64,000 bases of DNA, from NCBI GenBank assembly GCA_905182645.1, contig CAJJCJ010000006.1:1-64000 (forward strand), written 5' to 3'. The position numbers and the translations under genes were made by a program. This document shows, in pieces, positions 54,903 to 63,128 of the stretch. The notes under the pieces are model-generated. The model saw nothing but the letters and a program-made list of their open reading frames with translations. It searched no databases and was not told the DNA's origin. Position 1 is the first letter of the stretch. Every line of letters starts with the position of its first letter. Source of the DNA: an uncultured Sulfitobacter sp. (GTDB lineage: Bacteria > Pseudomonadota > Alphaproteobacteria > Rhodobacterales > Rhodobacteraceae).

Positions 54903-55579
54903 GACCGCTCACGCAGCTTGGTGACCAAAGCCGTCCAGCCACCGGGTGCGGCAATAGTGGACACGGCAAACCCGAATACGAACCCCGAAATTTCCGCGAT
55001 CCAAACAGGGCTCGTCCCAAACAGCAGGCCGAACACTAACTGCAGACCAAGCAGAAAACCGATCAGTCGAAATGCCTTGAGTTGGCTCTGACCAGACGCC
55101 CCAAGGCGCAGCCAGATCAAATATGTATACGCCCCAATCAACCCGTAAACAGCAGGGTAGATCCCCAATAGCGGCGTGTTGCCTTCGGCGATCAGGCCAA
55201 ACACCACGGCGCCAAAGATCATAGACCCAAACACGACCAACAAAACGGCACCTGCACTGAACACATCGCCGACGAACTTGCCCAGCGCCAACAAAAGAGC
55301 GGCGGCAAACAACGCTTGGGTGAAACTCGCATGTACAAAGCCATAAGTCACAAACCGCTTCATCACATTCATGCTATAGTCGCCGACGCTGATCACACGG
55401 TCCAATACGGCGGGGAAAAATGCATAATCTTGCATCGCATTGATCCGCCAGCCAAGACCTTGCGGACCCCCGATCATACCAGCGGCAGCCGCAGACAAAA
55501 CCAATTCAACCAAGACCACGATAAGACACAGCACAATCACCACAGGCGGGATCGGGTTAACGGCGGGTTCATTGTCCAT
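54899..55579 (-). CDS. Rhomboid-like membrane protein without the catalytic dyad
   Basis: 226 residues with six hydrophobic segments and the rhomboid layout: FVTYGFVHASF in segment 2, GIYPAVYGLIGAY at residues 139-151 where active rhomboids have Gly-x-Ser-Gly, and AEISGFVFG at 195-203 where they have His-x2-Gly. Both the Ser and the His of the dyad are replaced. It is therefore probably a pseudoprotease that binds rather than cuts membrane proteins. The ATG at 55579 is preferred to a longer in-frame start. Confidence 0.75.
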   Translation of the reverse strand: MDNEPAVNPIPPVVIVLCLIVVLVELVLSAAAAGMIGGPQGLGWRINAMQDYAFFPAVLDRVISVGDYSMNVMKRFVTYGFVHASFTQALFAAALLLALGKFVGDVFSAGAVLLVVFGSMIFGAVVFGLIAEGNTPLLGIYPAVYGLIGAYTYLIWLRLGASGQSQLKAFRLIGFLLGLQLVFGLLFGTSPVWIAEISGFVFGFAVSTIAAPGGWTALVTKLRERS

Positions 55580-55669
55580 GGGGCGTACCAATCGAGGCTG
55601 TTGAATTTCTAGGGTCGGTCTGGCATGGGTATGCGCAACAGCCACATAAATCCAGACCGGACCGTTCCC

Positions 55670-56686
55670 ATGACAGATACCACATTCACACCGCGCGTCT
55701 TTTCAGGGATCAAACCCTCTGGTGGCTTGCAGCTTGGCAACTATCTTGGCGCGATCAAACGGTTCGTCGGCATGCAAGGGCAGATGGAAACCGTTTATTG
55801 CGTGGTTGATATGCACGCGATCACGGTTTGGCAGGACCCTGCAGAACTGGCAAAAGCCACCCGTGAAGTCGCTGCTGGGTATCTGGCAGCAGGCCTTGAT
55901 CCGAAAAAATCCATTCTGTTCAACCAATCCCAAGTGTCGGCGCATGCCGAACTTGGCTGGATTTTCAACTGCGTCGCCCGCGTCGGTTGGATGAACCGCA
56001 TGACCCAGTTCAAGGACAAGGCTGGCAGCAACGCCGAGAAACATTCGCTTGGGCTTTATGCCTATCCGGCGCTGATGGCCGCTGACATTTTGCTTTACCA
56101 CGCGACCCATGTGCCCGTCGGCGAAGACCAGAAACAGCACGTCGAGCTAACCCGTGACATCGCGACCAAGTTTAACCACGACTACAAGGTGGATTTCTTT
56201 CCTGTAACGACACCAGTGATCGACGGCCCCGCGACCCGCGTGATGAACCTGCGCGACGGGACTAAAAAGATGTCCAAATCGGGTGAAAGCGATATGGAAC
56301 GCATCAACATGACCGATGATGCAGACAAAATCGCCAAAAAATTCAAAAAGGCAAAAACTGATCCAGAACCGCTGCCCGAAACAGTTGAAGGATTGGCTGA
56401 CCGCCCTGAGGCCCGCAATCTTGTCGAAATCTACGCAGCCCTGAATGACGTCACACCTGCAGATGTGATGGCGGAGTATGCTGGCGCGCAGTGGGGTCGT
56501 TTTAAACCCGCATTGGCCGACCTTGCTGTGTCCAAATTAGCGCCAATTTCGTCAGAGATGGCCCGCTTCATGGATGATCCTGCCGAAATCGACCGTATCT
56601 TGGGTGATGGTTCGGCACGCGCACGTCAAATCGCAGAACCGATTTTGCGCAAAACCTACGACATCGTTGGCATGCTGCGCAGCTAA
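55670..56686 (+). CDS. trpS: Tryptophan--tRNA ligase
   Basis: Class I aminoacyl-tRNA synthetase of 338 residues. [19 protein letters not shown] contains the HIGH-type signature (LGNY) and [10 protein letters not shown] the KMSKS loop; [19 protein letters not shown] binds substrates. ATG at 55670. Monocistronic, divergent from the rhomboid-like gene. Confidence 0.96.
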   Translation: MTDTTFTPRVFSGIKPSGGLQLGNYLGAIKRFVGMQGQMETVYCVVDMHAITVWQDPAELAKATREVAAGYLAAGLDPKKSILFNQSQVSAHAELGWIFNCVARVGWMNRMTQFKDKAGSNAEKHSLGLYAYPALMAADILLYHATHVPVGEDQKQHVELTRDIATKFNHDYKVDFFPVTTPVIDGPATRVMNLRDGTKKMSKSGESDMERINMTDDADKIAKKFKKAKTDPEPLPETVEGLADRPEARNLVEIYAALNDVTPADVMAEYAGAQWGRFKPALADLAVSKLAPISSEMARFMDDPAEIDRILGDGSARARQIAEPILRKTYDIVGMLRS

Positions 56687-56745
56687 CAGTTGCCAGTCAA
56701 CGCCCCTTGGGTCACAATTGCCGCGAACCACTTGAGGAATATACC

Positions 56746-57201
56746 ATGCGCAAGTTTCTCGTCGTATTGGATGACAGTCGTGAATGCCTGAACGCAATGC
56801 GCTTTGCCGCGATGCGCGCCGCCCATTCGGGTGGCGGTGTTGCCGTCTTGTCGGTCATTGAGCCCGAAGAATTCAACCACTGGATTGGCGTTGGTGAATT
56901 GATGCGCGAAGAAGCCCGCGAGCGGATCGAGGTCCACTTTGAGGTCTTCGCAAAGTGGATGCGCGACAAGCAGGACATAGATCCAGAATTAATTATCCGC
57001 GAAGGCGAACCGCTGACCGAGATCATGGCTCAGATCAAAGAAGACACCGACATCGGGGTTTTGGTCTTGGGCGCTGGCACCGACAACAAAGGCCCCGGCC
57101 CGCTTGTGACCGCTTTGTCGCGGCAATCTGGCAGCTTGCCCGTGCCGATCACAATTGTACCCGGTGACCTGTCAAAAGAACGGCTTGAGGCGATTACCTA
57201 A
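56746..57201 (+). CDS. Universal stress protein family member
   Basis: UspA-fold protein of 151 residues starting KFLVVLDDSRECLNAMRFAAMRA. The nucleotide-binding loop expected near the end (Gly-x2-Gly-x9-Gly-Ser) is partly kept as GAGTDNKGPGP...RQSGSLPVPITIVPG. The ATG at 56746 follows TTGAGGAATATACC. The ligand and role are not assigned. Confidence 0.85.
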   Translation: MRKFLVVLDDSRECLNAMRFAAMRAAHSGGGVAVLSVIEPEEFNHWIGVGELMREEARERIEVHFEVFAKWMRDKQDIDPELIIREGEPLTEIMAQIKEDTDIGVLVLGAGTDNKGPGPLVTALSRQSGSLPVPITIVPGDLSKERLEAIT

Positions 57202-57275
57202 GTTAGAATCGTTCCAAACCTTGACGAAACGGCGCTGCGGGCGCATATCTGCCTGACACATGAAAGGCTGACCCG

Positions 57276-57839
57276 ATGTTCATCCAAACCGAATCTACGC
57301 CAAACCCTGCAACGCTGAAATTCCTGCCAGGCCAGAACGTTCTGGACATGGGCACAGCAGATTTCCCGACACCAGAGGCAGGCGCACATTCCCCGCTGGC
57401 TGCACGCATCTTCGCGGTGGGCGGCGTGACGGGCGTTTTCTTTGGCACCGATTTCGTAACTGTTACCAAAAATGAAGACACCGAGTGGGATCACATCAAA
57501 CCAGCAATCCTTGGCGCGATCATGGAGCATTTCCAATCCGGCCAGCCCGTGATTGCAGAGAACCACGCGCCCGCGTCCGGCCACGCTGAACATACCGGCG
57601 AAGACGGCGCGATTGTGGAACAGATCAAGGAATTGCTGGATACACGGGTCCGCCCTGCAGTGGCCCAAGATGGCGGCGACATCACGTTCCACGGTTTTGA
57701 GCGCGGCATTGTTTACCTGCACATGCAAGGCGCTTGCGCTGGGTGCCCATCATCCACACTGACCCTAAAGATGGGTATCGAGAACTTGCTACGTCACTAC
57801 ATTCCCGAAGTCGTCGAAGTGCGCCCCGTCGCGGCTTAA
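57276..57839 (+). CDS. NifU-like Fe-S cluster carrier (NfuA type)
   Basis: 187-residue iron-sulfur scaffold or carrier. N-terminal Nfu_N domain (MFIQTESTPNPATLKFLPG) and C-terminal NifU domain with the cluster-binding CxxC in GACAGCPSSTLTLKMGIENL near residue 153. It lies 3 bp before tsaB, a pairing often kept in this group. Confidence 0.93.
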   Translation: MFIQTESTPNPATLKFLPGQNVLDMGTADFPTPEAGAHSPLAARIFAVGGVTGVFFGTDFVTVTKNEDTEWDHIKPAILGAIMEHFQSGQPVIAENHAPASGHAEHTGEDGAIVEQIKELLDTRVRPAVAQDGGDITFHGFERGIVYLHMQGACAGCPSSTLTLKMGIENLLRHYIPEVVEVRPVAA

Positions 57840-57842
57840 ACT

Positions 57843-58472
57843 ATGGCTCAACCCGTCATTCTTGGCTTCGACACGTCGGGCCATCACTGCGCTTCCGCGC
57901 TGAGATGGGGCGACGACAATGTCGCGCATGTCTTTGAAGATATGGCCAAAGGCCAAGCCGAACGGCTAATGCCGCTATTGCAAGAATTGCTTGATCAGGA
58001 AGGTTTCGACTGGGCTGATCTGGACGCAGTTGCAGTTGGCATCGGACCGGGCAATTTCACAGGCATTCGTATTGGTGTATCGGCGGCACGTGGTCTTGCG
58101 CTTGGGCTGAATATCCCCGCGATCGGCGTGTCCACCTTCGAGCTGGTGCGCGGCGCGAACTCCACCCAAGACCAGCACCCACAATTTGTCAGTGTACCAG
58201 CACCAAGAACGACAAGTTATCTTCAGTCATTTGAGAACGGGCAAGCATCGTCGGCGCCCAAGCATCTGACTTTCGAAAATATGCAAACACACTTGAATGA
58301 AACCATCCCAGTGATCGGCCTTGATGGCGAATTAACGGATATCCCACAAACAATCGTGCGCATCGCCACCCATAAATTTGCGGCAAAGCAATTCACGCCC
58401 CCCGCTCCGCTTTATGTGCGTGCAGCGGACGCCGCCCCGCCACGGGATGCTCTGCCGACGATTTTGCCATGA
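57843..58472 (+). CDS. tsaB: tRNA threonylcarbamoyladenosine synthesis protein TsaB
   Basis: Partner of TsaD in making t6A37 on ANN-decoding tRNAs. 209 residues with the ASKHA-fold start ILGFDTSGHHCASAL and the dimer/nucleotide segment VGIGPGNFTGIRIGVSAARGLALGL. Overlaps rimI by 4 bp. Confidence 0.93.
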   Translation: MAQPVILGFDTSGHHCASALRWGDDNVAHVFEDMAKGQAERLMPLLQELLDQEGFDWADLDAVAVGIGPGNFTGIRIGVSAARGLALGLNIPAIGVSTFELVRGANSTQDQHPQFVSVPAPRTTSYLQSFENGQASSAPKHLTFENMQTHLNETIPVIGLDGELTDIPQTIVRIATHKFAAKQFTPPAPLYVRAADAAPPRDALPTILP

Positions 58473-58879
58473 CACCCGCAGCCCTTGCGCAGACCCACGC
58501 GGCGGCCTTTACACAGACGCGGCCATGGTCAGAATCAGAATTCACGGACCTGCTGAAACAACGGGGGATGATTCTCTGCGGTGACGCAAAGTCATTCATC
58601 CTTGGGCGGATCATTGGGGACGAAGCAGAAGTGCTTACGGTCGCAACCCATCCAAACCACCAACGTCAGGGCTACGCGCGCGCGCAGCTAGTGCAGTTCA
58701 TTTCACAAGCCCGTACACAAAATGTCGAATCCGTGTTTCTTGAAGTTTCTGAGAATAATGGCGCCGCTAAGTCTTTGTATTATAAACAAGGATTTCATAA
58801 ATTTGGGCACCGACCGCAGTATTATTACACAGCTGACGGCGGTAAAATTGGCGCGGATATTTTACGGCTGGAAATTTGA
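58469..58879 (+). CDS. rimI: Ribosomal-protein-alanine N-acetyltransferase-like GNAT
   Basis: 136-residue GNAT acetyltransferase. Acetyl-CoA loop THPNHQRQGYARAQL near residue 67, then EVSENNGAAKSLYYKQGF. Coupling to tsaB is the classical arrangement for RimI. The last 40 codons are more AT-rich than the start of the gene. Confidence 0.88.
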   Translation: MTPAALAQTHAAAFTQTRPWSESEFTDLLKQRGMILCGDAKSFILGRIIGDEAEVLTVATHPNHQRQGYARAQLVQFISQARTQNVESVFLEVSENNGAAKSLYYKQGFHKFGHRPQYYYTADGGKIGADILRLEI

Positions 58880-58910
58880 TCCCATAACAGAGGAATGAAG
58901 TATAGCATTA

Positions 58911-58926
58911 TTGACCAAAAGGTCAA
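58911..58926. terminator. Stem-loop after rimI
   Basis: TTGACC (58911-58916), four A, GGTCAA (58921-58926), extended by AT pairs with one bulge. It lies 32 bp after the stop; there is no T-run. The rest of the gap to 59071 should hold the promoter of the transporter operon; no riboswitch was recognised. Confidence 0.5.
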
Positions 58927-59071
58927 ATAATAAGCGGACGATCAGAAAAAACGGTTGATCTTTGGGTGCCGACAAGGCCTTATCTTGTGATGAACCGACA
59001 TAGATCGGCTCGGCTATTCGGGGGGATGGTCATTCGACCCCTCCCTTAATCAACGTCTGGGAGACACCACA

Positions 59072-60067
59072 ATGACCCTTATGACCAAAATGTTCAGCGC
59101 AACCGCTGCTTTGGCCCTCACCGCTGGCGCAGCACTTGCTGATCCGGCGCTTATCTTTGATCTTGGCGGCAAGTTCGACAAATCATTCAACGAATCCGCG
59201 TTCACTGGCGCACAGCGCTGGGCCGACGAAACTGGCGGTTCTTTTGATGAAGTTGAACTGCAGTCCGATGCACAACGCGAGCAGGCTTTGCGCCGCTTTG
59301 CTGAAAACGGCAACAACCCGATCGTCATGGCTGGCTTTGCGTTCGCAACTGCACTTGAAGAAGTTGCTGCTGACTATCCAGACACTAAGTTTCAGATCAT
59401 CGACATGGTCGTCGGCCAACCAAACGTACGTTCGATTGTTTTCTCTGAAGAGCAGGGGTCATACCTTGTAGGCATGTTGGCTGCGATGGCGTCCGAAACA
59501 AACACTGTTGGCTTTATTGGCGGCATGGACATCCCATTGATCCGTAACTTTGCTTGTGGCTACGCCCAAGGCGTCTTGTCCGTGAACGCAGACGCCACAG
59601 TAATTTCCAATATGACAGGTACAACACCTGCAGCTTGGAATGACCCGGTAAAAGGCTCCGAGCTTACACTGGCGCAGAAATCCCAAGGCGCTGACGTTGT
59701 TTACGCAGCTGCTGGTGGTACAGGCGTTGGCGTTCTGCAGACTGCAGCCGACAACGATATGCTTTCCATCGGCGTTGACAGCAACCAGAACTACCTGCAC
59801 TCGGGCAAAGTTCTGACATCCATGCTTAAGCGCGTTGATAACGCTGTTTATGATGCATTCGCTGCAGGCGCTGATCTGGAAGCTGGCTTCATTGTCATGG
59901 GTCTAGCGAACGGCGGCGTAGGTTACGCAGTTGACGAGCACAACGAAGCTTTGATCACTGATGAAATGTCTGCTGCTGTTGAAGCCGCTAAGGCGTCCAT
60001 CATCGCTGGCGATATCATGGTTCACAACTACAACTCTGACGAAACTTGCCCATCGCTCGACTTCTAA
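59072..60067 (+). CDS. BMP/PnrA-family substrate-binding protein (nucleoside ABC transporter)
   Basis: 331-residue periplasmic binding protein: signal peptide with cleavage after ALA (near residue 24), then PALIFDLGGKFDKSFNESAF and the family segment QGSYLVGMLAAMAS. BMP-family proteins bind purine nucleosides. GGGAG lies upstream of the ATG. Codon choice (GCT, GGC, AAC) and the terminator right behind it suggest much higher expression than the rest of the operon. Confidence 0.9.
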   Translation: MTLMTKMFSATAALALTAGAALADPALIFDLGGKFDKSFNESAFTGAQRWADETGGSFDEVELQSDAQREQALRRFAENGNNPIVMAGFAFATALEEVAADYPDTKFQIIDMVVGQPNVRSIVFSEEQGSYLVGMLAAMASETNTVGFIGGMDIPLIRNFACGYAQGVLSVNADATVISNMTGTTPAAWNDPVKGSELTLAQKSQGADVVYAAAGGTGVGVLQTAADNDMLSIGVDSNQNYLHSGKVLTSMLKRVDNAVYDAFAAGADLEAGFIVMGLANGGVGYAVDEHNEALITDEMSAAVEAAKASIIAGDIMVHNYNSDETCPSLDF

Positions 60068-60090
60068 GTCGATCTGATTGTTAAAAAATT

Positions 60091-60121
60091 GGGCCGCGCT
60101 GGCGACGGCGCGGCCCCTTTC
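60091..60121 (+). terminator. Strong terminator/attenuator after the BMP gene
   Basis: A perfect 9-bp stem GGGCCGCGC (60091-60099) with GCGCGGCCC (60108-60116), followed by CTTTC. It probably ends most transcripts after the binding-protein gene, letting a minority read into the ATPase and permease genes. Confidence 0.75.
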
Positions 60122-60139
60122 ATTTAGGGGGATGCCACG

Positions 60140-60493
60140 ATGACAAAAGCAATCGAAGACTTCTTTTCAGCATGGGCTGAAAGTGACGCAGACAAACGTG
60201 CAACGATGATCACAAGCGCCGTAGCAGAGCCCATATTCTACGCAGATCCACGCACGCAAGAGCCCGTCACATCCATGGACGGCCTGTTAGAATATATCGG
60301 CATGTTTTCAAAAATAGCGCCTGGTATGCCGGTTGCCGTGACCAACGTATCGACCACCCTCACATTTGCCCGCGCGACCGTGCAATTCGGCGCAGGCGAG
60401 CAAAGCCAGCACGGACAATACACAATTGACTTGAACGCCGACGGCAAGATGACCCGCATCGTCGGTTTCGTCGGAATGGGAGAGCCATCATGA
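60140..60493 (+). CDS. NTF2/SnoaL-like small protein
   Basis: 117-residue protein with the NTF2-like cone-fold look: an amphipathic start AIEDFFSAWAESDADKRATMI, the YADPRT segment, and a final GKMTRIVGFVGMG strand. No catalytic residues can be assigned. It overlaps the ATPase gene by 4 bp, so it is part of the transporter operon; a nucleoside-related role is only by context. Confidence 0.7.
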   Translation: MTKAIEDFFSAWAESDADKRATMITSAVAEPIFYADPRTQEPVTSMDGLLEYIGMFSKIAPGMPVAVTNVSTTLTFARATVQFGAGEQSQHGQYTIDLNADGKMTRIVGFVGMGEPS

Positions 60494-62025
60494 CAACTGC
60501 CCCCGCTATTGAACTCAAAGGAATTTCCAAATCCTTTGGGCCGGTCCAAGCTAACAAAGACATCTCAATCCGCGTGATGCCTGGCACAATTCACGGAATT
60601 ATCGGTGAAAATGGTGCAGGAAAATCGACGCTGATGTCGATCCTTTACGGATTTTATAAGGCCGATGCTGGTGAAATTTTCATCTCCGGTCAGAAAACTG
60701 CCATTCCCGACAGCCAAGCCGCGATCGCGGCGGGCATCGGCATGGTGTTCCAGCACTTTAAGCTGGTCGAAAACTTCACCGTGCTTGAAAACGTCGTGCT
60801 TGGGGCCGAAGATAGCGGGCTTTTGCGCCCCTCGCTGGCCCGTGCGCGCCGCGAACTCAAGGCGCTGGCCGACGAATACGAACTGAACGTCGATCCTGAT
60901 GCAATCATCGAAGATATCGGCGTCGGCATGCAGCAGCGGGTCGAAATCCTCAAGGCGTTGTACCGCCGCGCCGACATTCTGATCTTGGACGAACCTACTG
61001 GCGTGCTGACCCCAGCGGAAGCCGACCACCTGTTCCGCATCCTCGAGAACCTCAAGCGCGAGGGTAAGACGATCATCTTGATTACCCATAAACTGCGCGA
61101 GATTATAGACGCTACCGACACCGTCAGCGTGATGCGGCGTGGCGAAATGACCGCGACTGTGAAAACGTCAGAAACAAGCCCGCAAAAGCTGGCCGAACTG
61201 ATGGTTGGCCGGAAAGTTTCGCTTCAAGTTGAGAAATCGCCAGCCCAAGTGCGGGACGTCATTCTCGATGTACAAAACCTGAATGTCACCGATGAAAAAG
61301 GCGTGCACCGCGTCAAAGACGTCAGCTTCAACGTGCGTGCCGGTGAAATCCTTGGGATCGCAGGCGTGTCCGGCAACGGGCAGTCCGAATTGCTCGAAGT
61401 GCTTGGCGGCTATGAAAAAGGCAGCGGCACAATCACAGTTAACGGCCAGCCCATCGACCTGACAGGCGCGAAATCCGACGGGCGGTCTCGGCGCGAACGC
61501 GGCATCGCGCACGTCCCCGAAGATCGCCAGCGCGAAGGCCTGATCATGGACTATCACGCATGGGAAAACGTGGCATTTGGCTATCATCACGACCCGAAAT
61601 ACCAAAACGGCATGTTCATGAACAATGCCGCGATCAAGGCCGACACGGTCGAGAAAATGGAACGTTTCGATGTGCGCCCGCCTGACCCACGCCTCGCGGC
61701 TAAGTCATTTTCCGGCGGCAACCAACAGAAAATTGTTTTGGCCCGCGAAATTGAACGCAACCCAGACTTGCTGCTGATCGGGCAACCGACACGCGGCGTG
61801 GACATTGGTGCAATTGAATTTATCCACCAGCAAATCGTAGCCCTGCGCGATCAAGGCAAGGCGATCCTGCTTGTGTCCGTCGAATTGGAAGAAATCTTGG
61901 CCCTATCCGATCGCATCGCCGTCATGTTTGACGGACGGATGATGGGCGAACGGCGACCACAAGACACTGACGAAAAAGAGCTTGGCATGATGATGGCCGG
62001 CATGAACAAAGGGGAAGCAGCCTAA
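60490..62025 (+). CDS. Nucleoside ABC transporter ATP-binding protein
   Basis: Double ATPase of 511 residues of the simple-sugar/nucleoside (NupO/YufO) type. First Walker [17 protein letters not shown] near residue 36 and Walker B ILILDEPTGVLTPAE; second half with GVSGNGQSELLEVLGG and FSGGNQQKIVLAREI. Its stop shares a base with the next start (TAATG). Confidence 0.92.
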   Translation: MTTAPAIELKGISKSFGPVQANKDISIRVMPGTIHGIIGENGAGKSTLMSILYGFYKADAGEIFISGQKTAIPDSQAAIAAGIGMVFQHFKLVENFTVLENVVLGAEDSGLLRPSLARARRELKALADEYELNVDPDAIIEDIGVGMQQRVEILKALYRRADILILDEPTGVLTPAEADHLFRILENLKREGKTIILITHKLREIIDATDTVSVMRRGEMTATVKTSETSPQKLAELMVGRKVSLQVEKSPAQVRDVILDVQNLNVTDEKGVHRVKDVSFNVRAGEILGIAGVSGNGQSELLEVLGGYEKGSGTITVNGQPIDLTGAKSDGRSRRERGIAHVPEDRQREGLIMDYHAWENVAFGYHHDPKYQNGMFMNNAAIKADTVEKMERFDVRPPDPRLAAKSFSGGNQQKIVLAREIERNPDLLLIGQPTRGVDIGAIEFIHQQIVALRDQGKAILLVSVELEEILALSDRIAVMFDGRMMGERRPQDTDEKELGMMMAGMNKGEAA

Positions 62026-63128
62026 TGGATGCGATGCCAAAATGGGCTGATGTGGTCCTCATTCCGTTGATCAGTTTGATCTTAGCCGCGACCATATCGG
62101 CGCTGGTTATCCTCGCTATTGGTGAAAGCCCCGTTGAGGCGCTGAACCTGATGGTCAAAGGCGCGCTTGGGTCGACTTACGGCTGGGGTTATACCCTGTA
62201 TTACGCTACCAACTTCATCTTTACCGGACTTGCAGTATCCGTCGCATTCCACTCTCGCATGTTCAACATCGGCGGCGAAGGTCAGGCGATGGTCGGCGGC
62301 TTGGGCGTAGCATTGATCTGCCTGTATGTGCCGTGGCCACATTGGTCACTGGCGCTAGTTGGCGGTATTCTCGCGGCGGCAATATTTGGCGCAGCGTGGG
62401 CGGCTATTCCAGCGTTCCTTCAAGCCAAACGCGGCAGCCATATCGTGATTACGACAATCATGTTCAACTTTATCGCGGCGGCTTTGCTGAACTACCTGCT
62501 TATCGGCGCATTAAAACCAAAAGGATCGATGGAACCAGCAACGGGTAAATTCCCCGAAGCAACGCACCTGCCATCGTTCCAAGACATGTTTAGCTTTGGG
62601 GAAACCGCGCTATTCCGCGGCGCACCTGCAAACGTGTCATTCTTTGTGGCTGTCGTGGCTTGCTTTGCGGTCTGGGCGCTGATCTGGAAAACCAAGCTCG
62701 GCTATGAAATCCGCGCATTTGGACATTCTGAATCGGCGGCGAAATATGCGGGCATCAGCCCGACCAAAATCATCATGATTTCCATGATGATCTCTGGCGG
62801 ACTGGCAGGCATGATGGCCATCAACAACGTGCAAGGCGAGGCCGAACGGCTGGTCCTTAACGCGGTTGAGGGCGCGGGCTTCATCGGCATCGCCGTCGCA
62901 CTTATGGGGCGCAGTCACCCGTTCGGGGTGTTCCTTGCAGCGCTGCTGTTTGGGTTTTTGTACCAAGGCGGCGCAGAGCTGGCACTCTGGACGAAAATTC
63001 CACGCGAAATGATCGTCGTTATCCAAGCCCTCGTGATCCTGTTCACAGGCGCGCTTGATGACATGGTACGGGCACCGCTGGAACGGGTGTTCCTTGCCCT
63101 CAAACGCCGTAAACGGAAGGCAGCTTAA
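62025..63128 (+). CDS. Nucleoside ABC transporter permease 1
   Basis: Inner-membrane permease of 367 residues (YufP/NupP type), about nine to ten hydrophobic segments. NIGGEGQAMVGGLGVALI (near residue 82) and GFIGIAVALMGRSHPFGVFLAALLF are typical. One-base overlap with both neighbours. Confidence 0.9.
   Translation: MDAMPKWADVVLIPLISLILAATISALVILAIGESPVEALNLMVKGALGSTYGWGYTLYYATNFIFTGLAVSVAFHSRMFNIGGEGQAMVGGLGVALICLYVPWPHWSLALVGGILAAAIFGAAWAAIPAFLQAKRGSHIVITTIMFNFIAAALLNYLLIGALKPKGSMEPATGKFPEATHLPSFQDMFSFGETALFRGAPANVSFFVAVVACFAVWALIWKTKLGYEIRAFGHSESAAKYAGISPTKIIMISMMISGGLAGMMAINNVQGEAERLVLNAVEGAGFIGIAVALMGRSHPFGVFLAALLFGFLYQGGAELALWTKIPREMIVVIQALVILFTGALDDMVRAPLERVFLALKRRKRKAA

Noticed and set aside
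58927-59071. Possible purine or other riboswitch ahead of the BMP transporter operon.
   Set aside because: The gap has a few short stems, but none of the conserved junction sequences of known purine riboswitches could be found by eye.
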